Assembly (NCBI GenBank): GCA_919901745.1
Contig: CAKKPP010000006.1
Span: forward strand, 1 to 64,000
Origin: Chloroflexota bacterium
GTDB lineage: Bacteria > Chloroflexota > Limnocylindria > Limnocylindrales > CSP1-4
Direction of reading: 5' to 3'
Length of the DNA: 64,000 nt
This document shows, piece after piece, positions 7,248 to 14,766 of this stretch. Numbering within the stretch: the stretch's first letter is position 1; each line of letters begins with the position of its first letter. Both the position numbers and the translations under genes were made by a program. The notes below the pieces were generated by a model. That model did no database searches. It was not told where the DNA came from and saw nothing but the letters and a program-made list of their open reading frames with translations.

Positions 7248-8921
7248 TCAGCCCCCGAAGCCGTCCGCCTCGTAGACGAACTCGCCTCCGACGATCGTCG
7301 CCAGGACCCTCGCATCGCCGATTGGCCCGACGTCCGGGGCGAACAGGTCGCGATCGAGAATCGCCAGGTCGGCCAGCTTGCCGACTTCGATCGAACCCGT
7401 CTCGTTCTCGGTGTGGTTGACAAACGCCGTCCCCGTCGTGAACCCGGCGAGCGCCTGCTCCAGGGTCAGTCGCTCCTCGGGCAGGAATGGTTCCTTCTTG
7501 CCGCGCCAGAGCCACGCGACGCGGGTGACCGCGTGCTCCATCTCGATCAGCGGATTCGGCGTCGAGACCGACCAGTCGCTGCCCATCGCCAGGCGCGCCC
7601 CGGCGCGGAGCAGCGATGCGAACGGGTATTGCCAGGCTGAACGCGCGGGGCCGAGGTAGGGGATCGTGAGCTCGTCGAGCTGCACCTCGTGGATGGCCCA
7701 GAGAGGCTGCGCATTGGCGACCACGTCGAGCCTGGCGAACCGCGCGATGTCGGCGGGATGGATGACCTGGATGTGGGCGATGTGGTGGCGGTTGTCGGAT
7801 GGGCCGCTGGCCCGCCGGGCCGCCTCCACGGCGTCGAGGCACTCGCGCACGGCGCGGTCGCCGATCGCGTGGAAGTGGACCTGGAATCCCGCGCGATCCA
7901 GGCGGGTGACGGCCTCGTTCAGGACGGCCGGATCGACCATGCTCGGGCCGCGGTTCGTGGTGGGTCGTCCGTCGCGGCCGAGGTACGGCTCGATCATCGC
8001 GCCGGTGAACGTCTCGAGCACGCCGTCCTGCATGATCTTGACGCTCGTCGGCCGATAGCGACCCGCCGGGCCGCGCGCACGCCGCTCGACGAGCTCGTCG
8101 ATCTGCTCAAGGCCCCGATATCGGTCCCACCACAGGGCGCCCACGACGCGTGCCGTCAGCTCGCCGGAGTTCCCGAGGGCTCGGTACGCGACCTCCTCCG
8201 TCGGCCCGACGATGGCGTCCTGCCACGCGGTGAGCCCCCGCTCGTGCATGTAGCGCTGCCCGGCCCGGAGGCCCTCGATCAGCTCGTCGGCCGTGTCCGG
8301 GGGAATGTGCTCCTCGACCAGATCCATCGCGCCGTCGTGGAGGCTGCCCGTGGCGGTGCCGTCGGGGTCGCGCTCGATGCGACCGTCGTAGGGATCGGCT
8401 GTCTCGTTGGTCACGCCGGCGACCTCGAGTGCCAGGGTATTGACCCATGCGCTGTGGCCGTCGCGGTTCGGCAGGAAGACCGGCCGATCCGGCACGATCC
8501 GGTCGAGGTCCTCCCGGCGCGGCGTTCCATTGGGGAAGTCGCCCATGCTCCAGCCGCCGCCCCGGATCCACGCCTGGTCGGGGTTCGCGGCCGCGTAGGC
8601 CGCGATGATCCCCAGGTAGCCGTCGAGACTCTGCTCATAGGTGTCGCTGTGGAGTTCGCAGCGGATCATTGCCAGCCCGCCGTGGATGGGGTGGACGTGG
8701 GCGTCGCCGAAGCCCGGCACCGCCATGCCGCCGCGCAGGTCCACAACGCGGGTCGAGGGCCCGCGCAACGCATCGACCTCGCGCGCAGCGCCCACGGCGA
8801 CGAACCGTCCGTCGCGCGCGGCCACGGCCTCGGCGGTGGGTCGCCCCGGATCGCGTGTGTCCACGCGACCTCCGGTGACGATGAGGTCGGCGGGCCGGCC
8901 GTCCGGGCGAGGTTCAGTCAT
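7248..8921 (-). CDS. Amidohydrolase family 3 protein (YtcJ-like)
   Basis: A 557-residue metal-dependent hydrolase of the amidohydrolase superfamily. The first metal motif is GFGDAHVHP, the carboxylated-lysine region reads TSVKIMQDGVLETF, later histidines lie in FQVHFHAIGDRAV and HHIAHIQVIHP, and the catalytic aspartate is in MGSDWSVSTPNP. The N-terminal beta sandwich (ADLIVTGGRVDTRDPGRPTA) is typical. YtcJ-like proteins hydrolyse amides or N-acyl compounds; the substrate is unknown. The ATG at 8921 is chosen since the family alignment begins there. It lies at the end of a 14-nt tandem duplication that also creates a five-codon upstream frame. The gene converges with mobA (7-nt gap) and diverges from the metallo-beta-lactamase gene. 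Confidence 0.9.
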   Translation of the reverse strand: MTEPRPDGRPADLIVTGGRVDTRDPGRPTAEAVAARDGRFVAVGAAREVDALRGPSTRVVDLRGGMAVPGFGDAHVHPIHGGLAMIRCELHSDTYEQSLDGYLGIIAAYAAANPDQAWIRGGGWSMGDFPNGTPRREDLDRIVPDRPVFLPNRDGHSAWVNTLALEVAGVTNETADPYDGRIERDPDGTATGSLHDGAMDLVEEHIPPDTADELIEGLRAGQRYMHERGLTAWQDAIVGPTEEVAYRALGNSGELTARVVGALWWDRYRGLEQIDELVERRARGPAGRYRPTSVKIMQDGVLETFTGAMIEPYLGRDGRPTTNRGPSMVDPAVLNEAVTRLDRAGFQVHFHAIGDRAVRECLDAVEAARRASGPSDNRHHIAHIQVIHPADIARFARLDVVANAQPLWAIHEVQLDELTIPYLGPARSAWQYPFASLLRAGARLAMGSDWSVSTPNPLIEMEHAVTRVAWLWRGKKEPFLPEERLTLEQALAGFTTGTAFVNHTENETGSIEVGKLADLAILDRDLFAPDVGPIGDARVLATIVGGEFVYEADGFGG

Positions 8922-8945
8922 GCGCGCACCGTCATGCGCGCACCG
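8918..8945. repeat. 14-nt tandem duplication at the amidohydrolase start
   Basis: Two perfect copies of TCATGCGCGCACCG (8918-8931 and 8932-8945). On the minus strand each copy supplies an ATG. The upstream one (8935) opens a five-codon frame whose TGA overlaps the true start as ATGA. Confidence 0.85.
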
Positions 8946-9029
8946 TGCCAGAACTCGCGCATCGCCGCGAACCCCGGACCGCGGGCCGGGACGGTCTGCG
9001 GTCGTCTGCCGTCGCCGCGGACGGCCCGA

Positions 9030-9035
9030 TAGACT
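9030..9035 (+). promoter_or_regulatory. -10 element of the MBL hydrolase gene, leaderless type
   Basis: TAGACT is followed by 7 nt and then the ATG at 9043. There is no Shine-Dalgarno sequence. Confidence 0.5.
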
Positions 9036-9042
9036 TCCGCGC

Positions 9043-9603
9043 ATGACCTCTGTCCACCTGCTCCACTCCGGGTACGCACGCTCCGGCGACTTCGCCGGCG
9101 TCGGTTCCTCGGTCGTTCTCGTCCGCGACGGCGACGCGCTCATCGTGGCCGACCCCGGCATGGTCGCGCGGCGGTCCCTGATCCTGGATCCCCTCGCCGC
9201 GCTCGATGTCGCCCCCGAGGCCGTGACCCACGTGTTCCTGAGCCATCACCACCCGGACCACACCATCAACATCGCCCTGTTCCCGAACGCCGAGGTCGTC
9301 GACTTCTGGGCCCGCTACAGGGACGATCAATGGCTCGATCACGAGGGGGAGGGCTACCGCCCTTCACCTCGCTCGCAGATCTGGCTCACGCCGGGGCACA
9401 CCGCCGAGGACGCGTCGCTCATCGTCGAGGCGAACGACGCCGTCTACGCCCTCACCCACCTCTGGTGGCACAGCGACAGGACGCCTGACGTGGACCCGCT
9501 CGCCGACGACCAGACGGCCATCGAACGTGGTCGTGCGCGCGTTCTCGCCGCCGCCGACATCGTCATTCCCGGCCACGGTGAGGCGTTTCGCGTCCGAGGC
9601 TGA
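9043..9603 (+). CDS. Metallo-beta-lactamase-fold hydrolase (MBLAC1-like)
   Basis: A 186-residue single-domain metallo-beta-lactamase-fold enzyme. The zinc motif is SHHHPDHT (residues 67-74), a further ligand histidine is in LTPGHTAEDASL, and the last is in IPGHGEAF. Small size and the PGHT/GHGE pattern fit the MBLAC1-like or glyoxalase-II-like group; the substrate is unknown. The start is supported by the leaderless-type -10 seven bases upstream. It is divergent from the amidohydrolase, and a strong hairpin follows its stop. Confidence 0.9.
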   Translation: MTSVHLLHSGYARSGDFAGVGSSVVLVRDGDALIVADPGMVARRSLILDPLAALDVAPEAVTHVFLSHHHPDHTINIALFPNAEVVDFWARYRDDQWLDHEGEGYRPSPRSQIWLTPGHTAEDASLIVEANDAVYALTHLWWHSDRTPDVDPLADDQTAIERGRARVLAAADIVIPGHGEAFRVRG

Positions 9604-9610
9604 CACGAAT

Positions 9611-9635
9611 CGACCCCGCCGTCCGGGCGGGGTCG
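9611..9635. terminator. Bidirectional terminator-like hairpin
   Basis: A 10-bp perfect stem CGACCCCGCC/GGCGGGGTCG with a 5-nt loop lies between the convergent MBL and RDD genes. There is no strong T-run, so Rho may assist. Confidence 0.6.
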
Positions 9636-9668
9636 TTCGAGCGTTCGAGCGTTCGGGTGGTTCCGGGG

Positions 9669-10292
9669 TCAGCCGACGGTCGTTGCCGCCTTGACGACCA
9701 CGGTGCTCGCGTACTTGTCGTGGAAGCCCTGCTTGGTGGGGCTCTGATAGGTCGTGTACAGGAGATAGATCATCCAGCCCAGTCCGAGCAGACCCAGGAG
9801 GGGTCCGATCCCCGGGAAGTTCGAGAGGAGCTGACCGAGCGTCCCCGGGCCCCACAGGGCGATCCAGCGCTTGATGGCCTGATCCTGGGTCAGGGTCGCG
9901 CCGTCTGCCGCGTTGCCGACCTGCATCCCGAGCACCTTGAGGCCCGGCGAGGCCCGCATGCGGGTCCAGGTGAACACGAAGTACACCAGGCTGATGATCG
10001 ATCCGAGGATCGCGTACACGATCAAGGCCAGGACATTGACCCCGGTCGCCGTCACCACACCCAGGCCGACCGTCGAGAGGATCGCGCCCAGGATGACGAG
10101 GTTGACAATGCCGAGGATCACCGCATCGATGATCAGGGCGATCACGCGGTTGGGAACATCGGCGTAGACGAAGCCGGCCGCGCCAGGGACGGCTGCGGCC
10201 GCAGCGGCCGGCGGCGGCGCGCTCCAGTTGGATGAGGGCGGCGCTGGCGCCGGCTCGCCGCCACTCGCGCCGGGGGCGTCCATCTCGGACAT
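9669..10292 (-). CDS. RDD-family membrane protein
   Basis: A 207-residue protein with an N-terminal Pro/Ala-rich cytoplasmic tail of about 40 residues, then an RDD domain. Membrane segments are VIALIIDAVILGIVNLVILG, VLALIVYAILGSIISLVYFV and a C-terminal GPLLGLLGLGWMIYLLY. The signature arginine and aspartates appear in PNRVIALIIDAV, and the conserved SPGLKVLGMQV and QGFHDKYAST are present. The function of RDD proteins is mostly unknown; some move ions or solutes. GGAGG five bases before the ATG supports the start. The gene lies 62 nt after the MFS gene on the same strand. Confidence 0.88.
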   Translation of the reverse strand: MSEMDAPGASGGEPAPAPPSSNWSAPPPAAAAAAVPGAAGFVYADVPNRVIALIIDAVILGIVNLVILGAILSTVGLGVVTATGVNVLALIVYAILGSIISLVYFVFTWTRMRASPGLKVLGMQVGNAADGATLTQDQAIKRWIALWGPGTLGQLLSNFPGIGPLLGLLGLGWMIYLLYTTYQSPTKQGFHDKYASTVVVKAATTVG

Positions 10293-10354
10293 TGCATCCT
10301 CCTACTCCTGTGGCCACGTCGTCGGGGCGACGCTGGCCGTGCGCACAGGATAGG

Positions 10355-11983
10355 TCAGCCGATCCCCTCCGGGAACGACGATTTTGCGGCCTCTGCCGCC
10401 GGGATACCAACGGCACGCTCGCGCAGTCCGATGTAGTTGACCATGGCGCCGGCAATCAGGAACCCCGCACACACGAGCGCGGCGACGTGGAAGGCATCGG
10501 TCGACGCGACCTGGGCCGCGGCGACCAGTGCCGGGTCCAGGCCCGCCGTTGGTTGATTCAGCGGCTGAACCAGGCGCCGATCGACTGCGGATGCGGGATC
10601 GAAGCCGGCGATCTGGCCGGCCACGCTGGCATAGAAGCTGGCCGTCACGACGATGAAGATCAGGGCCGACAGGAGCGGTTGTCCGACCCGTGACAATGCG
10701 TTGTTGATCGCCGACGCGAGCCCGGCATTGCGAACCGGGATCGAGCTCATCAGCGTGCTCGTGAGCGGTGCGACCACGAAGGAGATGCCGACGCCGAACA
10801 GCAGGATCGAGGGCAGGACGTCGACGAGGAACCCGGTCGGTGGGATGAGGCTCCCGCCGCCGTCGAAGCCGAGCACCCAGGCCTCGCTGGTCGCCGGGAT
10901 CCGCGCGAACCAGGCGACGCCCGCGGCCATGATCAGCGGCCCGGCGACCAGGAACGGACGGGCCCCGCGCCGCGCCGCGATCGACCCGATCCGCGTCGAG
11001 AACAACGTCAGCATGATCCCGACCGGCAGTCCGACGATCCCGGCCGCGATCACGGAGTAGCCAAGCGTTCCCTGCAGGAACAGCGCCTGGAAGGTGAGCA
11101 TCACGTACAGCGCGCCGTAGATGAGCAGGGTCGACAGATTGATCGCGGCGAACGCCCGAACGCGGAAGAGATTCAGCGGGACGAGCGGGTTTGCGCGGCG
11201 CGCCATCAGAAGAGGGAATGCCACCAGGGCAACGGTCCCGACGCCGAGTGCCACCCAGGCGACCGGATCCGTCCACTGTCGATCCTGGCCTCGAATCGCC
11301 CCGAACGCCAGGCCACCGACTGCGACCACCGCCACGATGGCTCCGAGCCAGTCGAACCGGCCGGATGCAGCCTCATCGCGACTCTCGCGCATGTGCGCGC
11401 GAGTCGCCCAGATGGCGGCGAGCATCAGCGGGATATTGACCAGGAACGCCATTCGCCAGCTGATCGCCTCGATCAGGATGCCGCCGACGATCGGCCCCAG
11501 GATCATCGTCGCCGACGTGGCCGCGGCCCAGATCCCGAACGCCCGCCCACGAGCGACCCCGTCGAACGTGGCCGTGATGATCGACAGCGAGCCGGGCACG
11601 AGCAGGGCGCCGGTGGCTCCCTGGAGGACGCGGAAGGCGGCAAGGAGCTCAAGGTTCGGAGCGAGCCCGCACAGGACCGAGGTTGCGCCAAAGCCGAGCA
11701 GACCCAGCAGGAAGATCCGACGCCGACCGCAATAGTCACCGAGGGCCCCGGCCAGGACCAGGAGGGCGGCGAGCGTCGCAAGGTACCCAGACGCAACGTA
11801 GGTTTGACCTTCGAGCACCGAAACCAGGCTTGCCGGCAGCTCACGTCCGATGACCGGAAGCGCCACGTTGACGATCGTCCCGTCGAGGAAGACCACCGCC
11901 GAACCGAGCACGGCCGCAAACATCGTCCAGCGCTCGGTCGGCGTCAGTCTCGCCGCCGGCGTGGCCCCGCCTGGTTGCGTCAT
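10355..11983 (-). CDS. DHA2-family MFS drug/proton antiporter (EmrB/QacA-like)
   Basis: A 542-residue transporter with about 14 predicted membrane helices, the DHA2 layout. Helix 1 carries AVVFLDGTIVNVALPVIGREL, the usual EmrB/QacA motif D1. Motif A appears as GALGDYCGRRRIF, the helix 4 region as FRVLQGATGALLVPGSLSII, and motif C as LGPIVGGILIE. It probably exports amphipathic drugs or metabolites using the proton gradient. TACAAT exactly 6 nt before the ATG marks a leaderless-type start. It is divergent from the S51-like gene. Confidence 0.93.
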   Translation of the reverse strand: MTQPGGATPAARLTPTERWTMFAAVLGSAVVFLDGTIVNVALPVIGRELPASLVSVLEGQTYVASGYLATLAALLVLAGALGDYCGRRRIFLLGLLGFGATSVLCGLAPNLELLAAFRVLQGATGALLVPGSLSIITATFDGVARGRAFGIWAAATSATMILGPIVGGILIEAISWRMAFLVNIPLMLAAIWATRAHMRESRDEAASGRFDWLGAIVAVVAVGGLAFGAIRGQDRQWTDPVAWVALGVGTVALVAFPLLMARRANPLVPLNLFRVRAFAAINLSTLLIYGALYVMLTFQALFLQGTLGYSVIAAGIVGLPVGIMLTLFSTRIGSIAARRGARPFLVAGPLIMAAGVAWFARIPATSEAWVLGFDGGGSLIPPTGFLVDVLPSILLFGVGISFVVAPLTSTLMSSIPVRNAGLASAINNALSRVGQPLLSALIFIVVTASFYASVAGQIAGFDPASAVDRRLVQPLNQPTAGLDPALVAAAQVASTDAFHVAALVCAGFLIAGAMVNYIGLRERAVGIPAAEAAKSSFPEGIG

Positions 11984-11989
11984 CGGCGC

Positions 11990-11995
11990 ATTGTA
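11990..11995 (-). promoter_or_regulatory. -10 element of the MFS gene, leaderless type
   Basis: On the minus strand TACAAT (five of six consensus bases) is followed by 6 nt and the ATG at 11983. No ribosome binding site is present. Confidence 0.55.
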
Positions 11996-12009
11996 TGGGC
12001 GTCGGCCCT

Positions 12010-12042
12010 GATGGTCGGTCGGGCCAGATGGTCGGTCGGGCC
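12010..12042. repeat. 17-nt tandem repeat between divergent genes
   Basis: GATGGTCGGTCGGGCCA at 12010-12026 is repeated at 12027-12042 (last base differs) in the promoter region shared by the MFS and S51-like genes. It may be chance or a paired binding site. Confidence 0.5.
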
Positions 12043-12115
12043 GAGTCGCGCGCCGTGCCGCGATGCCGCCGCGTCCACCGACGCCGGCCCGCTCCCTCCG
12101 CCGATCCGCGATGGG

Positions 12116-12121
12116 TAGACT
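12116..12121 (+). promoter_or_regulatory. -10 element of the S51-like gene, leaderless type
   Basis: TAGACT is followed by 7 nt and the ATG at 12129. This favours 12129 over the in-frame ATG at 12111, which lies upstream of the predicted transcript. Confidence 0.5.
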
Positions 12122-12128
12122 GGACGCG

Positions 12129-12854
12129 ATGTCCGGTCCCGTGGGACTCGTTGGAACCGACGAGTCCCCTCAGTCCATGGTCGATGTCGACCGAGAGCTG
12201 CTCGCAGCAACCGGCCGCGCCCGGCCGCGCATCGCCGTCGTCGCGCTGGCTCTGCCCGCTCATGTCGCCGACCCGCCGACCGAATCTCAGCCGCTCGGGA
12301 GCGCGGAGCGATTCCGCGCTCTTGGCGCCGAAGTCGAACCGGTCTTCATCGAACGCCCGCGATCGGACCAGCGACGATCCGTGTCCCTTGACGCATCGCT
12401 CCAGGCGATCGGCGAGGCCGACATCATCTATCTCGCCGCCGGCTCCAGGGGATTGCTCAGCCGCGCCTTGCTTGGCACGCCGCTGGGCAATGCCGTCGTC
12501 GACGGACATCGGCGTGGCGTGATCGTCGTCGGATGTTCGGCCGGGGCCATGCTCCTCGGTTGTCGTCACCCGGTGATGCGTCGACGCCTGCTGCCCACGC
12601 CTGTCCGCTGGGTTGCGGCTCTCGATCTCGTGCCCGAGGTGGTCGTGCTACCGGCCTACGACGGCCGACCCGAACCGGTGATGGCGGCCCTGGCACTCCT
12701 GGCCAGCCGACGATCAACCGTTCTGGGGATCGACCGCGACACGGCAGTCATCGGTCGTGACGGTTCCATGCGCGTGTACGGGCGGGGCCGCGTGACGGTC
12801 TGGCGCGGACGCCACCGCGAGCGGTTCCGGCGCGGCGATACCTTCCGGCTCTGA
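12129..12854 (+). CDS. S51-family (cyanophycinase/peptidase E-like) serine hydrolase
   Basis: A 241-residue protein with a class I glutamine-amidotransferase-like fold of the S51 type. The nucleophile elbow is VVGCSAGAMLLG with Ser137. Upstream lies EADIIYLAAGSRGLLSRALL, equivalent to the GGDQ region of peptidase E, and later LGIDRDTAVIGRDGSMRVYG, as in cyanophycinases. Likely activity is cleavage of dipeptides or a small peptide-like substrate. No signal peptide is seen, so it should be cytoplasmic. It converges with the zinc-ribbon gene. Confidence 0.75.
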   Translation: MSGPVGLVGTDESPQSMVDVDRELLAATGRARPRIAVVALALPAHVADPPTESQPLGSAERFRALGAEVEPVFIERPRSDQRRSVSLDASLQAIGEADIIYLAAGSRGLLSRALLGTPLGNAVVDGHRRGVIVVGCSAGAMLLGCRHPVMRRRLLPTPVRWVAALDLVPEVVVLPAYDGRPEPVMAALALLASRRSTVLGIDRDTAVIGRDGSMRVYGRGRVTVWRGRHRERFRRGDTFRL

Positions 12855-12885
12855 TCGTCGTGCAGCACGGACAGCGCGATCGAGG

Positions 12886-13221
12886 TCAGTCCGGCTTGAC
12901 CTTCCGGAAGCAGTCCGAGCAGTAGACCGGGCGGTCCATCCGCGGTTTGAATGGCACCTGCGCCTGGTTGCCGCACTCCGAGCAGACCACCGCGAAGTAC
13001 TCGCGCGTCGGGCGCTCTCCGCGATCGAAGCCGCGCGGTCCGCCGATGTCGCGCAGGTCGTCGCCGCCGTCGCGGGCCATGCGGCGGCTCGCGCGGCAGC
13101 TCGTGCAGCGCTTGGGGTCCGAGGCAAAACTCTTCTGCGCGTAGAACTCCTGGTCCTCGGCGGAATGAATGAATTCAACGCCGCAGTCCACGCACGAAAG
13201 GGTCCGATCGACGAACGTCAT
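12886..13221 (-). CDS. Zinc-ribbon protein with four CxxC pairs
   Basis: A 111-residue protein with four CxxC knuckles: CVDC near residue 10, CTSC, CSEC and CSDC near the C terminus, making two zinc ribbons. The first half (LSCVDCGVEFIHSAEDQEFY) and second half (FAVVCSECGNQAQVPFKPRM) resemble the CxxC-x17-CxxC domain found in small proteins of Chloroflexota and others. Function is unknown; nucleic-acid or protein binding is plausible. GGGAG six bases before the ATG fixes the start. Divergent from the SbcD-like gene across about 375 nt. Confidence 0.8.
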   Translation of the reverse strand: MTFVDRTLSCVDCGVEFIHSAEDQEFYAQKSFASDPKRCTSCRASRRMARDGGDDLRDIGGPRGFDRGERPTREYFAVVCSECGNQAQVPFKPRMDRPVYCSDCFRKVKPD

Positions 13222-13422
13222 GTCACTCTCCCTGAGCGCAAGGCTGGGGTGCGGCGACAGGGGACCGGACGACGACGGTCGGGTGGGATGGCGGGAGTTG
13301 CCGGGTGCCACGCGACCCAGGTGCCGATGTTGGATCCCTGTCGGGGCGCACCGGTGATGTGACCAGAGAATACACGGGTCCGCCGAATCGGTCCGCCGGC
13401 GCCTCCCCGAAGGCCGTGCGGG

Positions 13423-13443
13423 TGTGACAGCCGACCTGTCACA
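13423..13443. promoter_or_regulatory. 21-bp palindrome, probable operator upstream of the SbcD-like gene
   Basis: Perfect 8-bp arms TGTGACAG and CTGTCACA flank a 5-nt centre. It lies in the 375-nt space (13222-13596) between the divergent zinc-ribbon and SbcD-like genes, about 155 nt before the latter. Arm length and symmetry fit a dimeric repressor such as LexA-like or GntR-like; the regulator is unknown. Nothing else convincing was seen in that intergenic stretch. Confidence 0.55.
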
Positions 13444-13596
13444 ATGGCCGCCGATATTCGGGGCGGCGAGCGAGGAGCCAAAGGGGGCGCCTCGCTCGCT
13501 CGGGACCCGTGCCGGTGCGGTGGGATCGCCGGCGCCCGCGCGGTTTCTCGCCCCGGTCACAGCGGCAATGCGGCACAGGGAGGCCAGCCCGACCGG

Positions 13597-14766
13597 ATGC
13601 TCCGAATCCTCCATACCGCCGATGTCCACCTCGGTGCCAGGCACGCGGACATGGGCGAGCAGGCTGCCGGCCAGCGAGAGCGGCAGTTCGCCGCCTTCCG
13701 CGCCTCAATCGATCTCGCCCTCGCCGAGAAGGTGGATCTGGTCCTCGTCGCGGGCGACCTGTTCGACTCCAACACCCAGCCGCGGCGATCCGTGGAGCGC
13801 GTGGCCGCCGAGCTCAAGCGGCTCGTCGACGCACACATCCGCACCGTGATCATTCCCGGCACACACGACGTGTACGACCGATCCTCGATCTACCGAGCCT
13901 ACGATCTGAAGGCCATGGCCGGCAGCACGGCCAGTGACGATCTGCTGACGGTCCTCGATCCCGACCACGCCGATGTCCATCTCGCGAGCATCGACACGAT
14001 CGTCTATGGCCGCGTGTTTGCGACCAAGCGGGCTCCGAGTTCACCGCTCGGCGGTCTCGATGCGGCCGCGGACGATCGAGCGACATGGAAGGTCGGGATG
14101 GTCCACGGCTCACTCGCGATCGCCGGCAAGACCGACGGCGATGAGGTGGTGGTGACCAAGGAGGAGATCGGCGCGAGCGGCCTCCACTACCTCGCGCTGG
14201 GCCACTGGCATTCCTCCCAGCGCGGATCCTCGCGCGGCACCACCTATGCGTACTCCGGCGCGCCGGAACCAGTTGCGCTGGACCAGGATCGCGCCGGCAG
14301 GGTCCTGCTGGTCACGCTGGACCGAGCCGTCGATGGCGCGGTGACCGTCGCGGTCGACGAGCGATCGGTCGGTCGCACGGTGTTCGAAGCCATCGATCTG
14401 GACGCGTCCACGATCGCGTCGCAGCCGGCGGTCGTCGACGACCTGGGCAAGCGGGCAAATGCGGACCTGGTGCTGGACGTCCGGATCATGGGCGTCCGGC
14501 CCGACGAACTCGACCTCGACACCGAAGAGATCGAGGGACAGCTGCGCGACGCGTTCTTCCGCATCCGCGTCCGGGACCTGTCGAAACCGGCGCTGACCGA
14601 GGGCGCCCTGCCGTCACCGGAGACCATCGCCGGGGCCTACATCCGGGACATCGAGGCCCGCATCGCCGAGCTTGAGGCGAGCGACGATGCCATGGCTGCC
14701 GCGGAGATGCGCGACGTGCTCCGACTGGGGCGCCTGCTCCTCGCCGGGCACGAGGTGTCGCTGTGA
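13597..14766 (+). CDS. SbcD/YhaO-like metallophosphoesterase (DNA exonuclease subunit)
   Basis: A 389-residue calcineurin-like phosphoesterase. Metal motifs in order are LHTADVHLGA (residues 5-14), VAGDLFDSN, IPGTHDVYD (usual GNHD, here GTHD), MVHGS and LGHWHSSQ. This is the SbcD/Mre11-type nuclease layout. Its stop overlaps the next gene as GTGA, and that gene is an SbcC-like ATPase, so the two should form an Mre11-Rad50-like complex that processes DNA ends or hairpins. The start is the ATG immediately before LRILHTADVH. Confidence 0.88.
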   Translation: MLRILHTADVHLGARHADMGEQAAGQRERQFAAFRASIDLALAEKVDLVLVAGDLFDSNTQPRRSVERVAAELKRLVDAHIRTVIIPGTHDVYDRSSIYRAYDLKAMAGSTASDDLLTVLDPDHADVHLASIDTIVYGRVFATKRAPSSPLGGLDAAADDRATWKVGMVHGSLAIAGKTDGDEVVVTKEEIGASGLHYLALGHWHSSQRGSSRGTTYAYSGAPEPVALDQDRAGRVLLVTLDRAVDGAVTVAVDERSVGRTVFEAIDLDASTIASQPAVVDDLGKRANADLVLDVRIMGVRPDELDLDTEEIEGQLRDAFFRIRVRDLSKPALTEGALPSPETIAGAYIRDIEARIAELEASDDAMAAAEMRDVLRLGRLLLAGHEVSL

